Source: an uncultured Parolsenella sp.
Lineage (GTDB): Bacteria; Actinomycetota; Coriobacteriia; Coriobacteriales; Atopobiaceae
NCBI GenBank assembly: GCA_934668375.1
Contig: CAKUNF010000007.1
Coordinates: forward strand, 27,707 to 91,706
Direction of reading: 5' to 3'
Length of the DNA: 64,000 bases
Of this stretch, positions 1 through 6,633 are shown piece by piece. The notes under the pieces are model-generated. The model did no database searches. It was not told where the DNA came from and saw nothing but the letters and a program-made list of their open reading frames with translations. The first letter of the stretch is position 1. Each line of letters starts with the position of its first letter. A program made the position numbers and the translations under genes.

Positions 1-50
1 CTATGCGTCGAAGGCGGCCGCAAGATGCGCCGCTTACATGGAGGTACACA

Positions 51-239
51 ATGTCTAAGGTTTGCGCCATCTGCGGCAAGCACGCCGTCGCCGGTCGTTC
101 GATCAGCCACTCGCACCGCGTCACCAACCGCAAGTTCCGTCCGAACATCCAGCACGTGACGTGCGTCGTCGACGGCCACAAGAAGAAGCTCAACGTCTGC
201 TCCACCTGCCTGAAGTCCGGCAAGGTTGCTCGCTCCTAG
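51..239 (+). CDS. rpmB: 50S ribosomal protein L28
   Basis: This 62-residue protein is the L28 component of the large ribosomal subunit. The sequence begins MSKVCAICGKHAVAG and carries the L28 pattern of an N-terminal CxxC and a C-terminal CxxC (NVCSTCLKSG), so this is the zinc-binding (C+) form. The RHRVTNRKFRPN-like basic stretch fits rRNA contact. The ATG at 51 is preceded by GGAGG; a longer in-frame extension upstream has no such site. The gene stands alone and is followed by a strong intrinsic terminator. Confidence 0.97.
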   Translation: MSKVCAICGKHAVAGRSISHSHRVTNRKFRPNIQHVTCVVDGHKKKLNVCSTCLKSGKVARS

Positions 240-270
240 TAGCAGACACTTCTTATAGCGCTATCTTCGG

Positions 271-296
271 AGCCGCCTTCGGGCGGCTCTTTTTTT
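271..296 (+). terminator. Intrinsic terminator of rpmB
   Basis: A perfect 7-bp stem AGCCGCC/GGCGGCT with a TTCG tetraloop is followed by a run of T residues. It lies about 30 bases after the rpmB stop. Confidence 0.93.
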
Positions 297-306
297 ACCG
301 ATATAT

Positions 307-376
307 CGCGAGCGTAGCGATTCGGTCATTAGAGCTCCGATCTGAGCCATTTAGTGACCGATTAGCTACACTCACG
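307..376. repeat. Palindromic element, left copy
   Basis: This 70-base imperfect palindrome starts CGCGAGCGTAGC and ends with the related inverted sequence GCTACACTCACG. Its reverse complement matches the element at 1413-1483 at most positions, with the two arms nearly identical and the centre diverged. The two copies bracket the gene at 372-1337, and this copy contains that gene's stop codon. It resembles a MITE or REP-type unit. No other copy was seen in the window. Confidence 0.8.
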
Positions 377-1337
377 AAACGTTGGAATCGGGAAAGACCC
401 CGTAGACGGCAAGGCGAGCCTTCAGAAGCTCTCGATTCCTCGCCTGTGCGACCGTGATGCGCATCACCTTAAGACCGCGAGCAGTGATGCCGGCCTCGCG
501 CTGACGCTCGTTCATGAGGGCGCGGAGCATGGAGCCACCGTTCATCTCTGGATTCGTATACTTCTCCCCGCCATCGACCTCAAGGTCAACGAACGCGCCG
601 TCTTTGGCTCGCATCAAAATGTCAACTCTCAAGGGACCCTTAGCACCGTCAATGCTTGCAACGGGCGACTGAAGGTCAACGATTTCATAGCCGAGCTCAA
701 TGAGAATGCCGCGGACGATTGACTCGCCGCCGCTCTCCGAACGACCATCAACATGGGAAACCACCCTGCGCCCGGCTCTTATGCCCCGATACCCCGCCCT
801 ATGCGTTGCAGCGTTTCGGAGATGCTTCTCGCAGGTAATACGAAAAGCAATCGCGGAGTCGGCCACGGCAAGGGCATCAGGAAACGGCATCATGGCAGCA
901 CAGTCGAGAACGGTGTCCTCAGGTGTCGTTAGCCTAATGCCGTTCTTTTCTCGAACGCCGCGAGACATTCTGTGCTTCGTCACGACATCTAGACGCTTGC
1001 ACCCAGATCGGGTGATGGCATGAACGTTGGCCAAATAGGCGTACGAAACGCTCAGGCCATACATCGCAGCAGCAGAGACGTGAGAGAGCGTCCAGTCACG
1101 GTGTCTCTCCGATAATGAGCGGACCATGGCTCGGTTCCTGTCCGCAGGAGTAAGCAGTTCCCATGTGCTCTTTCTCATATAGAGGCCGTCGACGGGACGC
1201 AGAAGCAAGCCTTTCTCGCAAAGCCGAGAAAGGCGTCTGGCGTCCGCCGAGTTCTTTGCAGCCAGGCAACGGCCGAGCTTCTCCGCCTCATCCAAACGAG
1301 CAGCAAGATCTGGCCCCTCTCCCCTGTACCTACCCAT
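372..1337 (-). CDS. AbiEi-like protein with nuclease-fold C-terminus
   Basis: The 321-residue product resembles the solitary 'type IV toxin-antitoxin AbiEi-like' proteins common in Actinobacteria. Residues 1-60 look like a DNA-binding helical domain, residues 85-94 hold the typical SHVSAAAMYG motif, and the C-terminal third looks like a DUF559/Vsr-type PD-(D/E)XK fold, with E205, D239 in RVDI, and the D251-L-E253-V-D255 strand. The ATG at 1337 follows GGAGG; a GTG four codons upstream overlaps that site and is less likely. No AbiEii toxin gene is adjacent. The gene is bracketed by inverted palindromic elements, which suggests a mobile cargo. Its function is inferred from fold-like motifs only. 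Confidence 0.55.
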   Translation of the reverse strand: MGRYRGEGPDLAARLDEAEKLGRCLAAKNSADARRLSRLCEKGLLLRPVDGLYMRKSTWELLTPADRNRAMVRSLSERHRDWTLSHVSAAAMYGLSVSYAYLANVHAITRSGCKRLDVVTKHRMSRGVREKNGIRLTTPEDTVLDCAAMMPFPDALAVADSAIAFRITCEKHLRNAATHRAGYRGIRAGRRVVSHVDGRSESGGESIVRGILIELGYEIVDLQSPVASIDGAKGPLRVDILMRAKDGAFVDLEVDGGEKYTNPEMNGGSMLRALMNERQREAGITARGLKVMRITVAQARNRELLKARLAVYGVFPDSNVS

Positions 1338-1412
1338 AGCGACCTCCACGTCGTTGTTGCTCGTAGGCTACAGCATGAGTGCCATTCCGCGCCCAGGCCG
1401 GACAAGATAAAA

Positions 1413-1483
1413 CGCGAGCGTAGCTAATCAGTCACTAAATGGGTCCGAGTAGCGGTTCTAATGACCGAATAGCTACACTCGCG
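1413..1483. repeat. Palindromic element, right copy
   Basis: This 71-base copy is in inverted orientation relative to 307-376. It begins CGCGAGCGTAGCTAATC and ends GCTACACTCGCG, and its two arms are themselves partly complementary. It lies just upstream of the AbiEi-like gene. Confidence 0.8.
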
Positions 1484-1502
1484 ATGGTGGTGATGAGTCG
1501 GT

Positions 1503-1560
1503 GGTGGCTAGTGGATGCGGAAGGCGGCCACGGTGGTTAGTGGATGCGGAAGGCGGCCAC
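1503..1560. repeat. 29-bp tandem duplication at the thiN 3' end
   Basis: Two adjacent 29-bp units (1503-1531 and 1532-1560) differ at one base. The second contains the last codons and the TAA stop of the thiamine diphosphokinase gene. The first is a duplicate of that end, with TAG in place of TAA, lying beyond the gene. Confidence 0.9.
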
Positions 1561-2283
1561 AATGCCGGCGTGACAGGCAATGGAGGCGCCCGGGCGGTCG
1601 ATGACGTTGGAGATGCCGCGGTCGCGCAGGGCGTCCACGCGGAAGTGGTCGAGCTCCCAACGCATGCCGCGCTCGCTCACGACGGTGGCGTCGGCAAGGG
1701 CCACGAACGAGAAGTGGCTGCCCACGTCCTGCTCGCCAAACTCCCAGCAGGCCGTTGCGTTCGGTGCGAGGATTCGGCACTCGAAGGCGTCCTCGACGAG
1801 CACGGGCGCAACGTCGGCGTTGGAGGCGAGCACGCCAAACACCGCGAGCGCGTGATCCATCCTGCCCGCGCTCGCACACGTCACCGTGACGTCGAGGCGC
1901 TCTCCCCTCTCGGCCGCGATCTGACGGGCACACGCAAAGCCCAGGGACAGGTCCGTGTCGTACTTTGCCGGCGGAAAGATGCGGATGCCGAGGCACCCGT
2001 GCAGGCCATGGATCTGCGGGCGCTCGCGCATGTCGTCTGCCGGGGTCACGGCAAGCGTGCCCTCGCTCACCGGAACGTCGCGAGCCTGCTCGCGGACCCA
2101 TGCAAGGGTCTCCGCGCTCACGGTGTCGGCGTCTCCGCAGAAGGCATCTGGGACAATGCCCGCGGCCCGGCATGCCTCGGCACCTCGGTCGATGGCAAGG
2201 ACCTGGTCTGCTCTCGCGGCGAGGCGCGAGACGAGCTGCGTGGAGCTGGGCTCGGGTGAGCCGGCGACGAGAAGCAGCCTCAC
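1537..2283 (-). CDS. thiN: Thiamine diphosphokinase
   Basis: This 248-residue enzyme would convert thiamine plus ATP to thiamine diphosphate in the cytoplasm. Family landmarks are the N-terminal Rossmann-like LLVAGSPEP, the nucleotide-binding stretch DRGAEAC followed by FCGDADT, the KYDTDLSLGFACA segment that corresponds to the conserved 'KD.TD...A' motif, and GRMDHALA (the 'GGRxDH' motif). The start is GTG; GAGGAGG within the 3' end of the upstream HAD gene is its ribosome-binding site, and the gap is only 5 bases, so the two genes are co-transcribed and probably coupled. I see no TPP riboswitch upstream. The 3' end has been tandemly duplicated. Confidence 0.88.
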   Translation of the reverse strand: MRLLLVAGSPEPSSTQLVSRLAARADQVLAIDRGAEACRAAGIVPDAFCGDADTVSAETLAWVREQARDVPVSEGTLAVTPADDMRERPQIHGLHGCLGIRIFPPAKYDTDLSLGFACARQIAAERGERLDVTVTCASAGRMDHALAVFGVLASNADVAPVLVEDAFECRILAPNATACWEFGEQDVGSHFSFVALADATVVSERGMRWELDHFRVDALRDRGISNVIDRPGASIACHAGIVAAFRIH

Positions 2284-2288
2284 GGTGC

Positions 2289-2993
2289 CTACGCCTCCTC
2301 TGGGTTCGGCCTGCGAGAGGCGTCGTCGAACGCACGGATGGCGTCGAGCGAGACGTCATCATAGTTGTTCGTGAAGATGTCAGCCCAGGAGCGGATGAAT
2401 TCCTCGTCGCGACCGTCATGGTCGTTGAAGATGCCCACGACGTGCAGGCCCACGCGACGGGCAGAGCGCACGGCAAACGGCGCGTCCTCGAACACCCACG
2501 TCTCTGGAAGCGGCGTGCCGAGGCGATCAAGCGCCTCGAGGTACACGTCCGGAAAGTCCTTGTCGCGCCCGTCTCGCACGTCGGCCGTGCACAGGACGTC
2601 GGAGAAGAAGTCGAGCAAGCCATGGCAGGCAAGCGCCTTGCGCACGAACGGAGACGGACTCGAGCTCGCGACCACCATGGGAATGCCAGCCGCCCGCAGA
2701 CTCTCGAGCATCTCGCGCGCGCCGGGCATCTCCGTGACCTTGTGCTCGTAGTTGTAGGTCACGATGCGCTCGACGTGGCGGTAGATCTCATCGGCACTGC
2801 CGCCCATGCCAAGCTCGGAGTGGAGGTACTCGCACGTGGCCGGAATCGTCATGGCCTCGACCTTGGCTATGACCTCGCTCGTGGGCTGCTGGCCGTACGA
2901 GCGGAACAGCTCGCTGAACATGTCGAACCACATGGACATGGAGTCGAGCAACGTGCCATCGCAGTCGAAGATGGCGCCGGAGATCTTTGACAT
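2289..2993 (-). CDS. HAD-superfamily hydrolase (beta-phosphoglucomutase-like)
   Basis: The 234-residue protein has the HAD nucleophile motif FDCDGTLLDS at residues 9-18, motif II (VVASSSPS), and the motif III/IV region ending in WVFEDAPFAVRSARRVG. The helical cap sits between motif I and II, as in subfamily IA (phosphoglycolate phosphatase and beta-phosphoglucomutase relatives). It should be a small-molecule phosphatase or mutase; the substrate cannot be read from sequence. It lies directly upstream of thiN with the thiN ribosome-binding site inside its 3' end, so a phosphatase working near thiamine metabolism is possible but not shown. Confidence 0.85.
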   Translation of the reverse strand: MSKISGAIFDCDGTLLDSMSMWFDMFSELFRSYGQQPTSEVIAKVEAMTIPATCEYLHSELGMGGSADEIYRHVERIVTYNYEHKVTEMPGAREMLESLRAAGIPMVVASSSPSPFVRKALACHGLLDFFSDVLCTADVRDGRDKDFPDVYLEALDRLGTPLPETWVFEDAPFAVRSARRVGLHVVGIFNDHDGRDEEFIRSWADIFTNNYDDVSLDAIRAFDDASRRPNPEEA

Positions 2994-3199
2994 GGGGCCT
3001 CCCAGCCTCGCAATGCATGGATATGCGGATTGGTCGTCTCAGCAGCAACGTCAAGTATACGTTCTTGGTCATGGGGCCGGCGCGCCGCATCGCCGGCACA
3101 TTCAGTCGCGAGATTGGGTAAAGTAACCCAGGCGGCCACGGGCCGCATTTCTATGCACACATTCGCCCGAGAGGGCAGGCACCACGGAGGTTGTTCCAC

Positions 3200-3451
3200 A
3201 TGGCACGTTATGACTACCGATGCACCGACTGCGGCAACGTGTTCGAGGTCGAGCACCCCATGTCCGAGCATCCGAGCATCACGTGCCCCGCATGCGGCAA
3301 GCCCGCCGAGCGCGTGTTCTCAGCCTCTGGCATCTCGTTCAAGGGCTCGGGCTTCTACAACACCGACCAGCGCGGCGGCAGCTCCTCCACCGAGGGCACG
3401 AGCGGGTGCTCGGGCTGCAGCGGCCATGACTGCGCGAGCTGCGGCCACTAG
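3200..3451 (+). CDS. FmdB-family zinc-ribbon protein
   Basis: The 83-residue protein starts MARYDYRCTDCGNVFEV, with a CxxC near residue 8 and a second CxxC in ITCPACGKPAERVFSA. This is the FmdB/CxxC_CxxC_SSSS regulatory zinc ribbon. The C-terminus is rich in Ser, Gly and Cys (GCSGCSGHDCASCGH). The ATG at 3200 is preceded by GGAGG at nine bases; a TTG three codons upstream is a poorer choice. It is divergent from the HAD gene. The family is annotated as putative regulators, but no target is evident here. Confidence 0.88.
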   Translation: MARYDYRCTDCGNVFEVEHPMSEHPSITCPACGKPAERVFSASGISFKGSGFYNTDQRGGSSSTEGTSGCSGCSGHDCASCGH

Positions 3452-3476
3452 CGGCGAGGATTCGAACGCAAGAGCA

Positions 3477-3517
3477 GGGGCGGGGGCGAGACGTTCACGG
3501 GCGTCTCGCCCCGCCCC
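3477..3517. terminator. GC-rich hairpin between convergent genes
   Basis: A near-perfect 16-bp stem (GGGGCGGGGGCGAGACG against CGTCTCGCCCCGCCCC) lies between the 3' ends of fmdB and rsmB. It lacks a long T-tract, so it may act as a bidirectional block or a 3'-end stabiliser. Confidence 0.5.
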
Positions 3518-3525
3518 TTGTAGAC

Positions 3526-3558
3526 GGTGACAGTTTGACCCCGTCCCCAAGTGTCACC
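3526..3558 (+). repeat. REP-like 33-bp palindromic repeat, copy 1
   Basis: The element begins GGTGACA, has the core GACCCCGTCCCCAAG, and ends TGTCACC, so its termini are inverted repeats. It overlaps the rsmB stop codon. Related copies lie at 22123, 47645 (inverted), 61015 and 61059, with a divergent one at 59544. Confidence 0.88.
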
Positions 3559-4999
3559 GAGTGCGGACGAGGCGGGCACAGAAGTGACCGTCCGGGCCGC
3601 CGGGCGTGGGCACGGACTGGAACATGCCGCGGTCGTCGACCCAGCCAGCGACGAAGGCTTGCGCCTCCTCGGGAAGCGAGGCGACGCCCGGGGCGTCCAT
3701 GACGCTTGCGAGCGAGAAGCACATTCCCTCCTCGCTTGCGAGAAACGCCTCGACCACCTCGGAGTTCTCGCATGCGAGAACAGAGCAGGTGGCGTAGACG
3801 AGAGAGCCGCCGGGAGCCACGCGCGAGCTTGCGGCCCTCAGCAGCGAGGCTTGTAGACCGGTAAGGGAGCCAGGGCCGGCGGCGAGCGAGCCCTCATCGA
3901 GCGCCCAGGCAATCTCGGGGTGGCGGCGCATCGTGCCCACACCCGAGCAGGGAGCGTCAACGAGCACGGACTCGAACGCGCCCACCAACTCATCGGGCAA
4001 CGCGCCCTCGTCCGCAAGCCGCGTTCCGTCGAACTCAACGCAGCTCACGCTGCCCGCGAGCCCGGCACGCTTCATGCGATCGCGAGACTGGCGAACCTTG
4101 GATGCCACGAGCTCACAGCCCACGACGCGTGGCTCACACCCCAGCTCATCCATGGCGCGGCACAGCAGCAAGGACTTTGTGCCGCGGCCCTGGCCCACCT
4201 CGAGCACCCTCCCGGCAGCGGGCGCCGCAACGCGGCACACGACCTGGGCGGAGAGGTCTGCCACCGCCACGTCGCACGAGCTCACGAGTCCGCTCGCGGC
4301 AAGGCGTGCGCCAGAGGAGAGGCACCAGCCTTCCGATAGCGGCGTGGGCAGAGGCTCTGCCTCGAGCTGCTCGAGGCGCTCGAGGACAGACGCTTCGGAG
4401 ACCTCGCCGCGGCCCCTCGTCACGTAGACAGGCGCGGGGTCGAGCGCGCACGCGCACATCGCGGCGGAGAGTCGGGACCCGAGCTCGTCCAACAGGCGCG
4501 AGACGAGCCAGGCGGGATAGCCCGACGCCATCGACAGCTGAGCGGCCGATATGGCCTTCGAATCCCCGCTGGCGGCAGCCGCCATGGCCGCACGAGCCTC
4601 GTCCACCTCGCCACGACAGTCCGCGATGCGCCTAAGCACGGCGTTTGCCATGCGCGCGGCACGGGGCTGCACGCCCCTCACGAGCTCCACGCCCTGACTC
4701 ACGGCCACCTGGCGCGGTGTCTCGAGATACAGGACCTCGAACGCGGCAAGCCTGAGCGCATCGCGAACGCGCGGCTGCAGCGACGAGGCATGCGTCACGT
4801 AGGCGTCAATGCGACGGTCGAGCTCGCCCGAGGCCACGTTGACGCCCAGAACGAGCCTCGTGGCCAGCGAGCGCGCCTTGTGCCCGAGCATGTCCATCTC
4901 GCGCGCGCCACGCATGAGGTCGCGCGCACGGGCACCCCGGCGACGCTGGGAGCTCAGGATGCGCAGCGCAGTCGTGCGCGCAGGGCTCGCAACGGCCAT
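3554..4999 (-). CDS. rsmB: 16S rRNA (cytosine-967-C5) methyltransferase
   Basis: This 481-residue SAM-dependent enzyme would methylate C967 of 16S rRNA. Residues 1-150 form the NusB-like RNA-binding domain. The catalytic half carries the SAM-binding VLEVGQGRGTKSLLL, the motif IV PCSG with Cys351, and the motif VI TCS with Cys405, which is the expected nucleophile. In motif I the usual D-x-CAAPGGK reads V-GQGRGTK, a mild deviation. The start ATG abuts the fmt stop codon (no gap). The gene is last in the priA-def-fmt-rsmB operon, and its stop lies inside a REP-like repeat. Confidence 0.93.
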   Translation of the reverse strand: MAVASPARTTALRILSSQRRRGARARDLMRGAREMDMLGHKARSLATRLVLGVNVASGELDRRIDAYVTHASSLQPRVRDALRLAAFEVLYLETPRQVAVSQGVELVRGVQPRAARMANAVLRRIADCRGEVDEARAAMAAAASGDSKAISAAQLSMASGYPAWLVSRLLDELGSRLSAAMCACALDPAPVYVTRGRGEVSEASVLERLEQLEAEPLPTPLSEGWCLSSGARLAASGLVSSCDVAVADLSAQVVCRVAAPAAGRVLEVGQGRGTKSLLLCRAMDELGCEPRVVGCELVASKVRQSRDRMKRAGLAGSVSCVEFDGTRLADEGALPDELVGAFESVLVDAPCSGVGTMRRHPEIAWALDEGSLAAGPGSLTGLQASLLRAASSRVAPGGSLVYATCSVLACENSEVVEAFLASEEGMCFSLASVMDAPGVASLPEEAQAFVAGWVDDRGMFQSVPTPGGPDGHFCARLVRTR

Positions 5000-5914
5000 C
5001 TACACTCGCCCCCAGGTGAGGCACTCGCCTCGCAGGCCGGCAGCCCAGGCGCCCGCCTCCATCTCGCGCTTGCCGTCGGGCTTGACGGCCAGCACCTCAA
5101 GCGAGCCGTCCGAGCAGCCGAGACACACACGGCCGTGGGACACGAGCACGTCACCGGGGGCCACCACATCATCGCAGGTCTTGGCACGCGTCACCCTCAC
5201 GCCCTTGCCGGCGACCTCGCAACGCGCGGGGGCGGCGTCGGTGCTCGCGAGCACGCGGCGGACGTTTGCGAGGGCAGTGGCCGACGGGTCAAGGCGCATC
5301 TCGGCCTTGCCGATCTTATGGGCATAGGTCACGAGCGCCTCGTCCTGCTCGGTCCACCGCACCGTACCGTCCGCGATGCGACCGATGGCCCCGATGAGGG
5401 CCTCGGCGCCAAGGCGGCCAAGCTCGTCGAGCAACTCCGAGGAGGTCTTGCCCGCAACCGTGGTCGAGACCTGAGCGCAGTAGGCGCCGGCATCGAGCTC
5501 GTGGACCACGCGCATGATGGACGCGCCCGCAAGCTCGTCTCCCTCGAGCACCGCACGCTGGATGGGCGCGGCACCGCGCCACCTGGGAAGCAGCGAGGCG
5601 TGCACGTTGACGCAGCCGAGCGGGAACATCTCGAGCAGCTCATCGGGCAGGATGCAGCCGTAGGCGGCCACGACGCACAGGTCCGCCTCGCACGAACGCA
5701 ACTCGCCCATGACCTCGGGGGTCATGCGGCTCGTCTCGATGACCGGCAGCCCAAGCTCGCCGGCCAGCGCCTTCACGGGGCTCGGCTCGAGGCGCTTGCC
5801 TCGGCCTCGGACGGCATCGGGACGAGTCACCACGCGGGCGACGTCAAACGCCTCGCTCACGGCGCGAAGCGAGGGGCAGGCAAACTCGGGCGTTCCCATG
5901 AAGACGATGCGCAT
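5000..5914 (-). CDS. fmt: Methionyl-tRNA formyltransferase
   Basis: This 304-residue enzyme formylates initiator Met-tRNA using 10-formyl-THF. It starts MRIVFMGTPEFACPSL, as is typical of the family. It contains the formyl-transferase signature NVHASLLPRWRGAAPIQ, with the catalytic Asn-His pair, and the following ELDAG segment. The C-terminal OB-like domain begins near residue 205. It sits 9 bases after def, so the enzyme that adds the formyl group and the one that removes it share an operon. Confidence 0.96.
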   Translation of the reverse strand: MRIVFMGTPEFACPSLRAVSEAFDVARVVTRPDAVRGRGKRLEPSPVKALAGELGLPVIETSRMTPEVMGELRSCEADLCVVAAYGCILPDELLEMFPLGCVNVHASLLPRWRGAAPIQRAVLEGDELAGASIMRVVHELDAGAYCAQVSTTVAGKTSSELLDELGRLGAEALIGAIGRIADGTVRWTEQDEALVTYAHKIGKAEMRLDPSATALANVRRVLASTDAAPARCEVAGKGVRVTRAKTCDDVVAPGDVLVSHGRVCLGCSDGSLEVLAVKPDGKREMEAGAWAAGLRGECLTWGRV

Positions 5915-5923
5915 GCGTGGCTC

Positions 5924-6472
5924 CTAGTCGGTCGTGGTCTCGCCGGGACGAGCGCCCGCGACGATGGCCTGCTCGCACTCCTGCAGCTTCTGGGCACGCT
6001 TGAGCGGGGGCAGGTGGTCGACCATGGTCACGCCGTCGAGGTGGTCGATCTCATGCTGGAGGCACACGGCGAGCAGGTTGCCCTCAGCCTCGTACTGCAT
6101 GAGGTCACCGTCGAGGTTCATGGCGTGGACGATGACGTGGCTCGGGCGCTCGATGTCCACAGAGATGCCCGGGAACGACAGGCAGCCCTCGGAGAACGAG
6201 CGCATGGGGCCGTCCGCCTTCACGATCTTGGGGTTGATGAGCACGTAGGGGTTCTCGCTACCGCGCTCGTCGGTGTAGTCGCAGTCCACGACGACCATGC
6301 GGATCATCTCGCCGATCTGGGGCGCCGCGAGGCCGCAGCCGTCGGACTCGTACATGTCCTTGAGCATGCGCTTGGCAAGCTTGCGGATGCTCGCGTTGAT
6401 TTCCGTCACCGGCTCGCACACCTGCGAAAGGCGCGGGTCGGGGGTGAGCAGGATGTCCTTGTTGGCGCTCAT
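5924..6472 (-). CDS. def: Peptide deformylase
   Basis: This 182-residue metalloenzyme removes the N-formyl group from nascent proteins. All three motifs are intact: GCGLAAPQ (residues 45-52), EGCLS (95-99) with the metal-ligand Cys97, and HEIDH (140-144) with the two His ligands and the catalytic Glu. The ATG at 6472 was chosen because GAGGAGAAAC lies just upstream; an upstream in-frame ATG would add 17 residues without a good site. Confidence 0.96.
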   Translation of the reverse strand: MSANKDILLTPDPRLSQVCEPVTEINASIRKLAKRMLKDMYESDGCGLAAPQIGEMIRMVVVDCDYTDERGSENPYVLINPKIVKADGPMRSFSEGCLSFPGISVDIERPSHVIVHAMNLDGDLMQYEAEGNLLAVCLQHEIDHLDGVTMVDHLPPLKRAQKLQECEQAIVAGARPGETTTD

Positions 6473-6633
6473 GTTTCTCCTCACACGCAGGGAGACCGCG
6501 CACGGGCGCGGCGTTGGGTTCACAACCTCTCATCATACCTGCGCAACATCAACCAGAGGGCAAAGCCGAGAGAATCCGCACAGCTGGGAGCGCCCAGGGA
6601 TCTTTGGCACCTTGGGGCAGTCGCCTCGGGGGC

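Noticed and set aside
1338..3199. TPP riboswitch for the thiamine gene
   Set aside because: The thiN gene is second in its transcript, and neither the thiN upstream sequence nor the HAD leader shows the conserved TPP core.
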